Source: Phlebiopsis flavidoalba (taxonomy: Eukaryota; Basidiomycota; Agaricomycetes; Polyporales; Phanerochaetaceae). From it: DNA of 64,000 nucleotides. The position numbers and the translations under genes were made by a program. Positions 12,101-23,591 of this stretch are shown here, in pieces (the stretch's first letter is position 1; the number at the start of each line of letters is the position of its first letter). Where the stretch lies: positions 744,001 through 808,000 of the forward strand of contig JAOCPU010000006.1 of assembly GCA_035772785.1 (NCBI GenBank), given 5' to 3'. Below the pieces are notes generated by a model. The model ran no database searches and had not been told where the DNA came from. It saw only the letters and a list, made by a program, of their open reading frames with translations.

Positions 12101-12780
12101 ACTCGGCAGGCTTGCCTGTCGGTATTCTCTCCCTCACTGATACAGCGATGCAATAAACCCTTCGATGATCCCTTGCAGTTTAGAGTCGATCTTCTGGCCA
12201 CCAGCCTCCCTCCTTGACCGAGCTTCGACGTAGCGGTCGATAGCCGCGCTATCGGGATGGAGAAGCGCGGCATGTAAGCTAGCATGAGTAGATTGCATGT
12301 CGCAGTACGCACAAATTGGGGGGGGGGGGGGGGGCAGTCTCAACATATTCTGTTACTTGCATGCTCCGGGTGTACTTACGGGTTCGCTCTCAGCTCGGGG
12401 TAAGCTCACTTCCGGAACTTAGCTCGAAAGACGCAGAGCTTCATCCGTATTCCCGCAAGGGTAGGGATAGGTAGACCTTGTGGCTAGAAAGGAGGGCCGC
12501 ACAGTAAGGTTTACGAAGGCGTTCCATTAGGATAGCGCATCCTCGCGGATCGCGATACCAGCAGATATCACTAGGGACGCTATTGAGGCAATAACCGCAT
12601 CACGTTAAATGGGACACGTACATTGAGATCAATCTGTTTCTGACTATTTCTGCCTCAGAACTGGCGGCACGCGAGAGCATTGAGAGACTGAAGGGCCGTG
12701 CCTCCTTACACGTACCACGGCTTCCGGATCTGTGAGAGCAGCGCGAGCTACGCCGGCGGCGGCAGGAGTGTTGGCACCTG
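9132..12780 (-). CDS. RPN2: 26S proteasome regulatory subunit RPN2 (PSMD1)
   Basis: Largest scaffold subunit of the proteasome 19S base; it binds ATPase and deubiquitinase partners through a PC-repeat solenoid. The N-terminus appears at about 12600-12780 ([23 protein letters not shown], then ISEQIDL read across an indel), but no clean ATG precedes it. Next come [51 protein letters not shown] and [20 protein letters not shown]-repeat segments cover 9900-11350, including [11 protein letters not shown] and [20 protein letters not shown] followed by [21 protein letters not shown] Lys/Ala-rich acidic linker follows, then [20 protein letters not shown] and a tail ending [12 protein letters not shown] before a TGA at 9132-9134. 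Many short introns and many indels make exon limits approximate. The length is consistent with a protein of about 950-1000 residues. Confidence 0.92.
12318..12334. repeat. Poly-G homopolymer, 17 nt
   Basis: A run of 17 G on the + strand, inside the RPN2 transcription unit, most likely in an intron because the flanking sequence codes for RPN2 on either side but the run itself would encode polyproline. Confidence 0.85.
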
Positions 12781-12879
12781 ACAATAGCGTAAGAGTTAAG
12801 TGTGTCAGATAGATGCGTACGCGTCAGCGACACTGAACCGCGTTTCGTCCCGGCGTCTGCAATTTCCCTTTCTGAGTCT

Positions 12880-14950
12880 ATGGTTTTACGTAAGCAGACT
12901 CTCACCGAGCTCTTCCGCCGCGCGCTGTCCAAGGTCCTAACTCCTCGCCAACCACACAAACCGACACCCAACGATTCTATCTTCCCCAGTGCCCATTCAC
13001 GTCGCTCGTCGTCCGTAGCTAGTCGCCTCGCGCACGCCAATTTCTGCCCTCTGCTGATGAGGCCACCAAGAAAGCCTTCTGATGATAAAGCGGTGGAGGC
13101 TCAGCGATCACGCGTGCGGTAAGTTACCATCGACAATAAATACCACAAAGCATAATGTCTAGCAACCAAACGCTCACTTCAGAGACTCGACATGTGGAGA
13201 AAATCAGGTATGTAATTGCTTGCCTTGATTTGTGTTGGGGGGAAGCATTTTTTGATGGTTTACTGATGTTTTTTTTTTTTGCCGTTGTGTTTGTGTATTT
13301 TTTGGTCTTTTATCTAAATTTTATTTTTTGGGTTGTTTATTTGTTTTGTTGTTTTTTGCTTTGGGTAGTTTGGTAATTTCTTTTCCTTTAGGGTTATCTC
13401 TGATTGCTTTTTTTTTGTTTTGTTGTTTGTTTTCATTCTCTGTGATTCTGTTTTTTTTCTATTCTTAGTGTCGTGTGATTTTCTCAGTCCTCGTCTTTGT
13501 CCTCTGACCATTGTTTTATCGCGTTTCTTCTTATTCCCCCTTCCTGTTTTGTCGTGCTGTTTGTCTCTCGGTGTTATTACTGCATTTTTCTCCTTTTTCT
13601 CTCTGCTTTCTTTTTGTTTCCTCTCGCCTGATGTCCTCTTTTTTCTTTTTTCCCGGTATAATCTTTTGTCATCCCTCTTTAGACTTTCATCCTTTTTTTC
13701 CCCCCTTCTTCAGTTTTTTTTCTCCTTTCTCCGCCTGTTTTCTCTGCCTCGGTCCGTGTTTTCTCCCCCTTTGTTTGTAGTGCACCTCTTTGTTTTTCGT
13801 TCTTTTTTCGTTTTTTTTTTTTCTCTGCCCATATATTCTTGTTTTTCTTCGATCTGTTTTGTTCTTGTTTCATCTTTTGCTCTCTGTAGTTCTCCTCGTG
13901 TTTTTGTTTTTACGTTGTTGCTCTTCTTTTTTCTTTTCCTTAATACTGTACTTGCTTTTTATTTTTTGTCTTTTCTCTTCCTCTTCCTCTTCACTCCCTC
14001 ACTCCCTCCCTTGATTCCCGTTTCGCTCCATCATTAAAGCCCTTCCGTTCGCCTTCTTAGCGTTTGCGCCTTTTTTATAGGATTTTGCTACCATTTCTCT
14101 GATCTCTGTATCGATCTGTTTGTGTTAATCTTTTTTTTTCCGCTTTTTTCCCAATTTTTTTTTCTTTATTCCCTCTTCCTCCCTTTCCCTTTTTCCCCCC
14201 CTCTCCCCCTTTCCCCCCCCCTCCTTACTGTCTTTCACAGATTCCCCCCCCCTTTTATTTTGCCCCCCTTTTCCTTTGTTTCCCTTCCCCCCCCTTTCAT
14301 TGCCCTTTCCTCTTCCCTTTGTCTATGCCCCCCCTCCTCCCCCTTTTTTCCTGTTCGCTATCATTCATTTCCCCCCGCTTTTCCCATCTCCCCCCTTCCT
14401 ACTGCTTTCCATTTTCTTTTTCATTCTGTGCCTCTTTTCTGTTTTATTTGCTTTATTTCTTGCCTTGTCTTTTTTTTTTTTTTTATTTTTTTTTTTGGCA
14501 CCCATCTATGCGGAAATTAACGCTTGTCTCACTCCTACCAGCCTTTGTCGTTTTGCCTGCCTCGGAAGCTTAAGTGATTGACTGGATTTGTGTCGCCGCT
14601 TACAGCCACCCTAAATAGTCTCATCGCCTAGTTGATTTGTCTGCGGCCTCTGGGTTAGGATACGTCCGAGAAAGACCATGCTGCGCATGAGGCTCATCTC
14701 AAGCACGAGAACGGCGGTAAGCTTCACTCGACATGCCCACCTGCGTACTGGAATAACCTCAACATCCGGCCTGTCGCTTCACCAATCACTTTATTTACCT
14801 CCTCTAGATCACACATCACATTCCGATACAGGGCCGTGCCCTTGCCCTTCGGGGGATGAACCTTCCCTGTTCTTCAAAACGATGGAGGTCATGAGTTCAT
14901 GCTCCACACAAAGACTTTTTGTGATCCCAGAACTTCTCCTACAACCATAG
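12880..14950 (+). CDS. COX13: Cytochrome c oxidase subunit VIa
   Basis: Small single-TM subunit of respiratory complex IV in the inner mitochondrial membrane. Exon 1 ends at 13118 after a mitochondrial leader and RLAHANF (start 12880 is provisional). Intron 1 is 13119-13162. A short exon ends with LDMWRKI, where one A is missing, and a GTATGT donor follows at 13208. Exon 3 begins after the acceptor ending at 14605 and reads TLIVSSP, then a degraded CGLWV-like membrane segment and DHAAHEAHLKHENGG, which is diagnostic. A further intron at about 14767-14845 precedes the tail PSGDEPSLFFKTMEV, matching the family's WG-SLFFNPEV ending. The frame as read stops at 14950; the natural end is probably near 14890. 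Intron 2 would be 1,398 nt, about 25 times the usual size here, and consists largely of pyrimidine-rich sequence. The gene is divergent from RPN2, with about 100 bp between them. Confidence 0.85.
13230..14515. repeat. Low-complexity pyrimidine-rich tract inside COX13 intron 2
   Basis: About 1.29 kb with almost no A on the + strand. Composition drifts: T plus G at 13230-13440, T with scattered C at 13440-14140, then long C and T runs at 14140-14515. No tandem unit is visible, so it is not a simple satellite. Open frames through it encode only Phe/Ser/Leu/Pro and are compositional artefacts. Sharp borders with normal coding DNA lie on both sides. It may be a true expanded polypyrimidine intron or a stretch of failed base calling. 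Confidence 0.8.
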
Positions 14951-16516
14951 GTCAGACAGAGATTACCATGGTTGTATTCGGAGTAAGAGGCTTTCTGTTG
15001 CGATACCCAATCCCACATTGAACCTCCGAGTCTCATTCAATTCAATTCATTCCAGTAAGGAGATCAGCATCGGCTAAAGGAGAAGTGTTCCCATGGTTTC
15101 CACGTAATTGTACTTGAGGAACATTCACCACGAATAGTGAGGGTAATAGGGGGTATCATACTTGAAATCCGACATCTTAGAGCACGACCCAAGCACCCGC
15201 CGGCAAACACCCGCCGAGGGCAAGCGCCATACTTGCGATATAAGTGGACGCTGGCCAGTGGCGTTCTGGAACGCGGCATTTGACAACCTAGGCCAACTTT
15301 CTCGTCAGCTTCTGGCCAGTGGTGACAACACTCATTTTCACGTACTGTGTCTGTGTGTTGCTAGTACTGGAGCCAGACGACGAGCCAGTACCAGACGACG
15401 CGCCACGACGTGGGCGCGCTGCTTCGCAAACGTGAGAAAGTTGACCTAGCCACCGGAAAAACCGTCTTGTTACTTAGTGACTAAGGCCCGAGCATAGCGC
15501 CACGCTAGGACATGCAAGCCGTAATTGCCCCAACCACCAGCAGATAGAAGTACTGAATTGTCGCAGCGTGGCCACCAACGCCGTAAACCACAAGATTGAG
15601 CAAAAGCGTAGCGACGACGTGGCGCTAAGTGGATACTTGCAGGTTACATCAGTGAAGAATTCGAGCCGGCCTTAACGGAGAATGATGAACACACGGGAGC
15701 GTACAAACGGTAAGCAGAGGGCAATCATACTTCCGGATGTGGCGTCTGTGAAGACCGAGGGCAGCTGTCGCGTCTCAGGGGTCAATGGACAACCTCGAGT
15801 GACCTGGCCACATTGATTTCACATACCCCCGGAAAAGGTCGCGGAACGGACAGTGGCAGAAGCCAGCTATAAAGTGGCAATTATTAGCGGGCCGCGAGTG
15901 ACTGGGTATTAATAAAGGTCCGCGTGAGTCACTACCGCCAGAGGTGGCATCTGAGAATATAGACCCGGCACCCGACCGGTTTAGCCATGAGTGAAGACCG
16001 AACCAATGTCCGACGGTAATGGAATCAAAGACATGCAAATGGTGGTAAGCGCACCAGCGGGGCGGGGACGGCGAGAATGCCTGTGGGCTGACTTTGGCGT
16101 TTCTCTTCTATGACAGAGCGGGAGGCTAGATAGTTGGCGAAGGGCGTAGAGGCCGAAGGAGGACGAACGAAAAGTACATTGGTGGTTGTGGAATTAGACG
16201 AAGAACGAAGAGCGAGTGCGACGGGCGAATTTGTGCAGGCCTGGACTGTATATACGACTAAGCGCTTGCTGATGGGCTATAACTTTCTCTTGGCCTCTGG
16301 CATCGCCATTGGACGGGCGCACGGGGGGGCCAGTGCAAGGCGTCGCCGCGGTTACGTTCATTGCGATCACCACTCGATCGGCGTTTGCCGGCTCTGCGAC
16401 TCTGGCGTATCCGGGGGCTCTCACAGCGAAAGAAAAACAGAATATAAGTCAATCAGCTCGGCTCTTGCTTGCTCTCCCAACACTTTCCCCACCCTCTGCA
16501 AACCCACGCCCAATCG
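14951..16516. other. Unresolved region, possibly a broken minus-strand gene
   Basis: No protein family was recognised. The minus strand at about 15061-16038 shows pieces that look coding: a hydrophobic stretch (NLVVYGVGGHAATIQYFYLL), a Ser/Thr/Gly-rich linker (GASSGTGSSSGSSTSNTQTQ) and an 87-residue open frame at 15775-16038. This could be a membrane protein, but frames change too often to define exons. The right end (16400-16516) should hold the RPE promoter. Confidence 0.3.
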
Positions 16517-17854
16517 ATGCCCAGAGCAATCATTTCTCCCTCTAGTACTTGCCTCGGACTTTGGTCAGCTCACGTGTGCAGAATGTAAGAACGGATGATC
16601 AAGGGCGGCGCGGAAAGTGGCTGCACATGGGTGAGCCTACCATAGATCTACTCTTGCGCATTGCTGTGTTGTCATTCACGGCCACAGGATGTCATAGGAT
16701 GGGCTGAATACACGATCTCTTGCTCCTCCGCAGACACACTTGACTGACCTCCGCGATGTCCGTTATAGCCACTTCGTGCCCCCACATCACCATGGGTTGA
16801 GTCCATCAGCCTGCCGTATCCGTCATCTGCAAAATCTCATTTCCCCGACGATGTCTCAGGGCAACGGGTCGCCCCCGTGCTTTCGTTGCGTCTTCCAAGG
16901 GCGTGCCAGGAATATTTATGGACTGCCACATGATGGTCTCAGAGCCCGAGAGAGGCATGTACCTACCCCGTTCATCTCTCCGCTACGCTTCGAAGTCTGC
17001 ACCTATAATCGTCACGCCCCCCCCCGCAGGTGGTGTAGAACGACATTCCGCGGACGCGGTGAGGGCTCTCTCTACAATGGGGGGCTTCAGCCATCTTGAG
17101 CCTAACCTGTCAGTGAGTTTAAGTCGAATTCCGCTAAACCTCCACGATGCTCTACGACCTACTACGCGCCAGCCGACCCGCTTTCCTTGATTCCATTTCA
17201 CATCCATGAGCGCTCCCAAGATAGAAGGCCGGCGTCCCCAATCTGGCCACTCTCTCCTGATACGCTTCGACTGCCATTTCGTAAAGAGAGTCTGTGAAAA
17301 AGACGCAAGACATGCGATGCTAGTCATTACCGGTATATTCCCTGGTTCGACCCTGTTCACCAAATTTTTCTGTCACGCGGCGGCTCTTCATGGTTATCGC
17401 ACCGCAGCCTCCTCGCGTCAAATGACTAGCACAGCCTAACTGACTCGACGTTTTGCGCCAGTTCAGGACGCGGCGGCCAGAATGTGTGGTGGAACGCCTT
17501 GACCCTGTTTCCGAACAGGTCGCTCCCCCGAGTCTGGCGGACGCCGAGTCCCAGGACAAGGACAATCCGAAAGTCGAACGGACGGAGTTGGGTCCGAAAG
17601 ACTATTGGCAGTGTGTAGGCTTCTCTGAAGGTACCTTGGCTTTTCGATCTATGCCACGCAATTGACATCCTCATATAGATGAATATTTACAAAGGGCTTT
17701 TCGTTGATCTTATTCACTAGGCCAAGCAACGTTTATCGTTGCGGGTACCGCAATCTTCAATGCTGATCACCCGGACCAAAGTGATTTCAAGTCCTCAAGG
17801 ATACTGGTGACACGGCTCACCCAATCCAAGATTGCTGCAGGCGAGCATCTCTGA
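16517..17854 (+). CDS. RPE1: Ribulose-5-phosphate 3-epimerase
   Basis: TIM-barrel enzyme of the pentose phosphate pathway that interconverts ribulose 5-phosphate and xylulose 5-phosphate. The start at 16517 opens MPRAIISPS; an extra A at 16544 shifts the frame before VLASDFGQLTCAECK and IKGGAEWLHM. An intron at about 16631-16687 splits HM from DVM, and a second intron follows. Then come HFVP-HITMG and FMDCHMMVSEPER (about 16913-16955), which carry the metal-binding His/Asp residues. The centre (about 17000-17450) is badly disrupted. The C-terminal part is recovered at 17540-17625 (GPKDYWQCV, degraded VDGGVGPKTIGQC) and after an intron at 17710-17854 as VIVAGTAIFNADHPDQV, SSLKDT and IAAGEHL with TGA at 17852-17854. 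Frame breaks are among the densest in the window, yet segment order and length match the family. It is convergent with the glycosyltransferase. Confidence 0.84.
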
Positions 17855-18015
17855 TCCAGAATAGAATTGCTAGTACACTACGTTCATTACTGCCAACCGC
17901 CATAATTTTACGGGCACAACCAATCTATATGCACTTCGACATGTAGAACACCTCGTGCACTCCGAAACACCTTCTCTCGCACTGCTACATATGTATGTAC
18001 TTTGCCAAAGTAAGG

Positions 18016-20190
18016 CTATTTGACCATTGCAACAATTCGGCCGTCCAATTGTTTGGTTGCCTCTGCCCGAGCACGTACGCCTCGAAACGTTCGTTGTGAG
18101 CACACAGTGGACCAGACTAAGGACAGCCCCCTGATTGAGCCTCGGGTGAGGTCGCACGTTAGGCCACCAACTCCCGCCTCTTGCTCGAATCCGCAGAGCC
18201 GATGAGTCAGGGTGATTCGACCGCAACAGGATTCAAACGGTGTGGCCACCCTGACGATTGCAGCCCGGTTAGCCTTGCCCGGAATAATATCCACTATGCG
18301 CCAAGGGTACGCCATACTCTCACCAGTCGTCTGTGATAAAGTCGGTACAAAAAAATGGCCACCATTGTAGAAGCCATCTAACCACCTAGGGCTTCTAGGA
18401 CGATTGACACGATCGTGAGCGGCGAGGCAAAGTCCTCGAAAAACTCGTTGGAATCGTTTAGTCCAACCGAAATGAGCTTATACGTTAATGCGGGTTGTGT
18501 CATTGACGGAACTCGTTACTCACGTCGTGAGATACGGCTGGGGCGGACGGTCGGGACCAGATCAGCCACCACTCGACCATCAGCCACGCGGAGGGTCAAA
18601 TAACGCATCTGGCAGCACTGAACAGTAGGTTCTGCATCTGCGCGTCTCGGAAGGTACTTCCAATCGCTATTGGATGACAAAGCCCATGCCGTTCTTGACC
18701 GCAGTGCGCAGGATAAATGACCCCAGTGCAGAGCCTGGGTGGCATGCTTGGGCAAGGCACGGCGGTGTTAGTAGTAGCCGCGCGGAAGGCGCGACCAGCG
18801 GTTTACGAGAGGCGGACGGCGTGCCCCAGAGTTCTTCCCAGTCCTCGTAGAAAAGAGTGTGTCGACATCGAGATAGATCCCGCCGTAGCGGTGACAGAGG
18901 ACCAAGCGGACGAGGTCGGAGGAGAGTGACGGAGGGTCTGTCATAGTCAAGCGGCCGAAGCCGGCCCAACAGCTGGAGAACGAGCCGCAAGTATACGTTC
19001 GCTGCCGTCGGCCACGCGGACTGTTTCGTTGCGCTCTGCATATTCTGGCAAGTCATCATCTGCAGAGTCACGTTGCAGCACTTTGTGTTTGTACTTTCGC
19101 CAGACGCCTCGTAGCTCGTCTAGAGAGTCTAACTGCTCGTTTGTGTCCCAAGCCTTGAACTTGATCACATCCGCGAATCTCGGATGTAGAAACACAGAAG
19201 CCCCATGGATTCGTTTTGCAGATCAACAAGCATCAGCTTGTCCCAAGTGCCCGCCTTGTATTGCGTCCAGTCCGGTTGAGTAATCCAGAACCACAGTTCG
19301 GTCTTGCAGTGCGTCGGAGGCTGAGAGACAGGTTGATTGAGGCCGAGGTTCTGAGTGTAGAGGAATGACAGGAGCGCCATGTAGGGCTTATCAGTAAAGG
19401 CACCTGTCCAAAACATATGGAAAATGCGGGTGTCGAGCCCATGACATGACGGGTGTGAAGAGGGCGCGCGTGTAGTAGAGGGATTTTCTTTGACGTGAGA
19501 GTCAGTGTCTTGTCGTCTGGGGTATCCTGGCTTGCCAGCTTCTCCGAGATCGGTAGTGCTGTCGTTCTCCAATACCCGTGCTGTTCGCGGTAGTCCGGCA
19601 ACTCTTTCGCTCTCGGGAAGGTATATGTATTCTTGGAAGCGGGAGTCGGACCCTCCTCGAACGCGTCTGGACGTGGTGTCTAACTCCGCACCAATCCGCA
19701 GCATTTTCAGACAGTCGCGGACGTAACTGACTCCGCGCTCAGTGTAAGGTTCGGAGGAGTAAGTGAGGCATTTACCTTGTCGGTAGAAAAGTCACAGTTG
19801 CCCATGATGACATCCAAATCTACTTGCGCTTCCGGGGACAGGTCTTGGTGGATAGGCGACGTCTGCGGGATCAATCTGTGGCGACACGTAGACCCTGGAA
19901 GATCCTTTGTGGTTGTGTATAGACGAGCAGGATTCCGGATGGTGACATTGTTCACATATTGAGGCACTGTGACCGAATGAGCAATATATCGTGTATGCAT
20001 GACGGTGTACCAACATGAACGAGACGAGGGATAGTGCCCTGCAGCGATCTCCCACTCCCAAAAGCTCTGTAGTTTTGCTGTGTATCAAACACAAGACTAG
20101 CAGGCTTGAAGACTCGGTGTAGCGGAGAGGGCCACTCCTTCTCTGCCGTAAAGAAGCGTAGCCTGATTTGCTATAAACGGCGTACACGGG
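18016..20190 (-). CDS. DXD-motif glycosyltransferase (GT32/alpha-1,4-glycosyltransferase-like)
   Basis: Putative Golgi sugar transferase using a nucleotide-sugar donor; acceptor unknown. From the 5' side: LWEWEIAAGHYPSS-like text near 20050, SPEAQVDLDVIMGNCDFSTD, an intron at about 19709-19775, YVRDCLKMLRIGAELDTTSR, HMFWTGAFTDKPYMALLSFL, ELWFWITQPDWTQYKAGTWD, then the catalytic block DLVRLVLCHRYGGIYLDVDT with the metal-binding DXD (about 18860-18915). Downstream are HPGSALGSFILRTAVKNGMG, LPDALFDP, DRPPQPYLTTF, LDGFYNGGHFF and finally FEAYVLGQRQPN with an LLQW end, the family's usual C-terminus. The stop is at 18016-18018. The 5' limit is uncertain and a signal-anchor exon may lie upstream of 20190. 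Numerous indels break the frame. Confidence 0.8.
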
Positions 20191-20722
20191 CAAAGCAGAG
20201 CCCCACCGCCAAGGGGAACAGCTTTGCGCCGTACAAATGACAGCAATCTACCTCACTGCAGTCATTAGCGGAGGACTGTCTACGTGTAAGGCGGTGACAC
20301 GTACCCGTTGGCCCCTCGATGTCTGCTGTCTGCAAACCCGCGAGGGCTGTCTGGGATGTGCAGTTCTGAGCGAGTTTCTGCGCGTACCACGAGGGTTCAT
20401 GACATAGGGGGTGGAAGAAAGCCTTTTGCAGGCCGTTTGCCACTTCTCAGCCAACGTTGCTGCAGCGTCAGTTCTTTCCGAGACGGTGGTTTCATGCAAT
20501 GGCATGGCGTGTCCTGACATCTTCCGCGGGCGCGTAACAGCCCTGCGCGCTGATAGACGCGATCGAGGATAACGACACGCAGTTGCACGCAGTCTGTCCC
20601 AACAAGGCAGGTATGCAAGTTCGAACGAGTCATCGTTTGCTTCAGCTACAGTAGGACCAAATACTAATATACACCTGTCGTTGCGTACAATTACTTCTAG
20701 GTCTCTATGAAATATCCTACAT
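20191..20722. other. Spacer between glycosyltransferase and pyruvate kinase
   Basis: Probably the 5' exon and promoter of the glycosyltransferase plus the 3' UTR of pyruvate kinase, both on the minus strand. Open frames here encode no recognised domain. An intron-like GTACGT...CAG segment at about 20253-20301 (minus) suggests an untranslated or N-terminal exon. Confidence 0.35.
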
Positions 20723-23027
20723 TTACTGGCCGCCGAGAGGCTGCATCTGCAAGTCAGCGGGGTCTCTGTGGGCACGGAGAGGATGCGGAGGGTGTTGGTG
20801 TGGCCGAGACCACCCTTCCAGCCCTGGACGGCAACAATCGTGTGGTGCCAGTCTTGATGATGTTGAGGTCGAGCGCGGTGGACAGACCGTAACGAATACG
20901 GTTGTCGACCTGTGATATTAAAACAACGTTAGACCGCAGTCCCGTCTGCTTCGGAGCGGAGCTACTCACATCGGTCTGCCATTGGTGGGCCTCGATGCCG
21001 CGGGGCTCAGGATACCAGACCGGATAAACTCCCCGGTGGAGGTGGATCTGGCGGGCAGTCTGCTGGTTGCGGGTTGACTATGTGTTCGCCGGTTACTTAA
21101 CCTTGTAGCAAACACAACATCGAGGACGACGTACCGGTGATGATCGGAACCTGAGGGCGGTACTTCGAGACCAACCGTGTGCGGTGTTACCGCTCGTGGA
21201 GAGCACGACAATGGCGCCCGCGTTTTGCTCGTTGGCGGCAGCTACAGCAGCCATGGCGATGGTCTCGGCACGGTGGGGGTTGGGCGAGGGGTGACGGAGC
21301 GGAGCTCGTCGTAGAGAGGGGGGTAGCAGATGGAAGCCTCCGCGAGCAGGCAGGTCCTCAGCCATCATCAAGACTAGAATTCGTGTCAGAACTTTGCTAC
21401 TTCGCACGCCACAACGCAAAACGTACCAGACTGGATGGGGTACGAGCCCTTGGCGGTCTCCCCGGACAACATGACACAGTCGGCACCGTCGAGGACGGCG
21501 TTGGCGACATCGCTGACTTCCGCACGAGTTGGGCGGGGGTTGTACTAGCACAAGGCCGTTAGTTCCAAACTGACACATTGACGATAAAGGCACACATACA
21601 GTCATCGACTCGAGCATCTGAGTTGCGACAATGACGGGCTTGCCGGCCATGTTGCACTTGGAGATCATCATCTTCTGGGCGAGGAAGACCTGAGATGCGG
21701 GGATCTCGATACCAAGGGTCACCACGGGGCGACCATGACACCGTCGGTCTCGGCCAAAATCTCGTCGAAGTTGGCGACACCCTGCTCGTTCTCGATCTTG
21801 ACGATGATCTTGATGTTCGCGCCATCGGGGCCAAGGACCTCACGGATGTCCTTGACGTCCTGGGCGCGACGAAATAAACGACGCAAAGATCATGTCGACG
21901 CCCGTTCTTGACACCAAATCGGAGGTCGTTCTTGTCCTTCTCGGACAGAGCGGGGAGATCGACATCGGTCTTGGGCAGGTTGACGCCCTTGCGGGAGGAG
22001 AGAGAACCGTTGTTGAGCGCACGGACGTGCACGTTGTGGTGCCGTCGATAGCAGTGACGAGCAGGGACAGAATACCTTTTCCAGGGCACATGTTAGTGAC
22101 ATGCGGAACTTTGCGGTGACGTATGACGTACGCTTCATCATAACGTAGATGAGCTTGCCCGGAGCGGTGACTTTGGGAAGGTTTTTTCTGTGAGAATTTT
22201 TTGCTCAGTCAAGGCCAAGCGAACCCAATCAAAGTGCGTACGTAGTCCATGAAGAGGACCTTGTCGTCGCAGGCCTCGGCGTACTTTTCGTCGACCGACA
22301 CGATGAATTCGTGGCCGGCCTTGATGGCGATCTGTGTTGCATGCGGATTGAGTCTCAGAACAACTCTTTTGGTACAATTGCGACTCACATCGGTGCCCTC
22401 CTTCATGACACCAGTACGGATCTCAGGGCCTTTCTGCATGTCATTACCTGTAGTCAGAACGGGATGTATTTTCAGATGCGAGAGCACGCACCGTGTCGAG
22501 CGCGATGGCGACCGAACGGAACGAGGGGTTTGCTGATGGCGCATCTATCAGGATACAGCGGGCCCGCTAGTCGAAAGAAAAACTCACCGGCGAGCATAGC
22601 CCTCGTATTGTCAATGACGCTCTGGTGGTACTTGTACTCTCCATGGGAAAAGTTCATGCGCACTGTGGGCCAGGGGAAACAGCGCGTTAGCTCTTCGTCT
22701 TTTCACAAAATCTACGCGCCACATACCGATGTTGACACCGGCGCGAACGAGCTCAGCGAGCTTCTCAGGGTGTTGACCTTGGACCTGGAAGAACGACGCT
22801 TCAGCGGAAAGGAGATCCTTGCTGTGCCAGGAATACACACCGATGGTCGCGATGATCGCGGTCTACGAGAGCGGTCTCAGCCATTTTTCTCACTCGGATT
22901 TGGGCTCCCATCGAGCACACAGAGGACGACATACCTTGCGGTGGAATTTTGTGGTCTCGGTGGGGACGGGGGCATTGGCGGTGGAGAGGTTGGCGAACCA
23001 TTCGAGACGCGATCTAATGGCGGACAT
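20723..23027 (-). CDS. PYK1: Pyruvate kinase
   Basis: Glycolytic enzyme that transfers phosphate from phosphoenolpyruvate to ADP. The start at 23027 gives [20 protein letters not shown], and FHRK leads into the first strand of the barrel. Then come [115 protein letters not shown] followed by [19 protein letters not shown], and [17 protein letters not shown]. The tail reads [20 protein letters not shown] and stops TAA at 20723-20725. At least eight short introns interrupt it. The catalytic MVARGDLGIE segment at about 21712-21735 carries two surplus C residues on the coding strand, so even an invariant site is broken. TATA-like elements lie 45-65 bp upstream. Confidence 0.95.
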
Positions 23028-23067
23028 GTCTGCAGCTGTGGGAGGGTTCAGCAAAGAGGATGCGGCA

Positions 23068-23095
23068 GGGGGTATATAAGAGTCGCGGCTATATA
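23068..23095 (-). promoter_or_regulatory. TATA-like elements upstream of pyruvate kinase
   Basis: On the minus strand two TATA-like boxes (ATATATAGCC and TTATATACCC) lie about 45-65 bp upstream of the PYK1 start codon. This is consistent with a strongly expressed glycolytic gene; the exact transcription start is not visible. Confidence 0.45.
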
Positions 23096-23591
23096 TGCCT
23101 CGGCGTGCGCCTAGACAATCTGGGTACTATCTGGGGCTTGGAGGGCGGAGCTAAAGAGGCCCAGGCAGAAGCTAACGGGCGAGAGAGCAGCGAAAGCGAG
23201 GACGGAGATAGGCTTTGCGCCTCTTGCACAGTCCGACGTGGCCATCGATTGGGGCGAAAAATGCTGAGGCGTTGCTTACCTGTCTGATTCGTCGAACGTG
23301 TCTCTGCGCAGATCTGCAAATGGGGACGAGCTGAGAGGGGAGAGCGAGCGACGACGGCGGACGCGGCCTGCAAATTATACAGGCCCAGCAACCGCCCGAT
23401 AGCCACACCGTCTCTGATCACATCACCGCAAAAGTAAATAACCAAGTAATCCATCGCGTCTGCAACACTACGCTACAGGCGGAGCAGCACTATTATGTAC
23501 ACACAGCAAAGCAAGCGCATCGGGTATGGGGCGACAACATGACACAGCAAACAGATAGAGGTGGATATACAGCGCGACGACGACGTCCTCT
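23096..23591. other. PYK1 upstream region and CSL 3' flank
   Basis: No coding similarity seen. The left part should be the distal PYK1 promoter and the right part the 3' UTR of the CSL gene, both minus-strand genes. Confidence 0.4.

Noticed and set aside
13420..14037. 205-codon plus-strand open frame within the pyrimidine-rich tract, hydrophobic and apparently multi-pass
   Set aside because: Its Phe/Leu/Ser/Val composition follows directly from T- and C-rich DNA lacking stop-forming A residues. It lies in the COX13 intron and has no start context or family pattern.
18130..18260. Possible tRNA-like segment (TTCGAATCC/ATTCAAAC text)
   Set aside because: No matching acceptor stem or anticodon arm could be formed, and the minus strand here codes for the glycosyltransferase C-terminus.
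22311..23114. 267-codon plus-strand open frame
   Set aside because: Antisense to pyruvate kinase exons; the minus-strand text is unmistakably pyruvate kinase.
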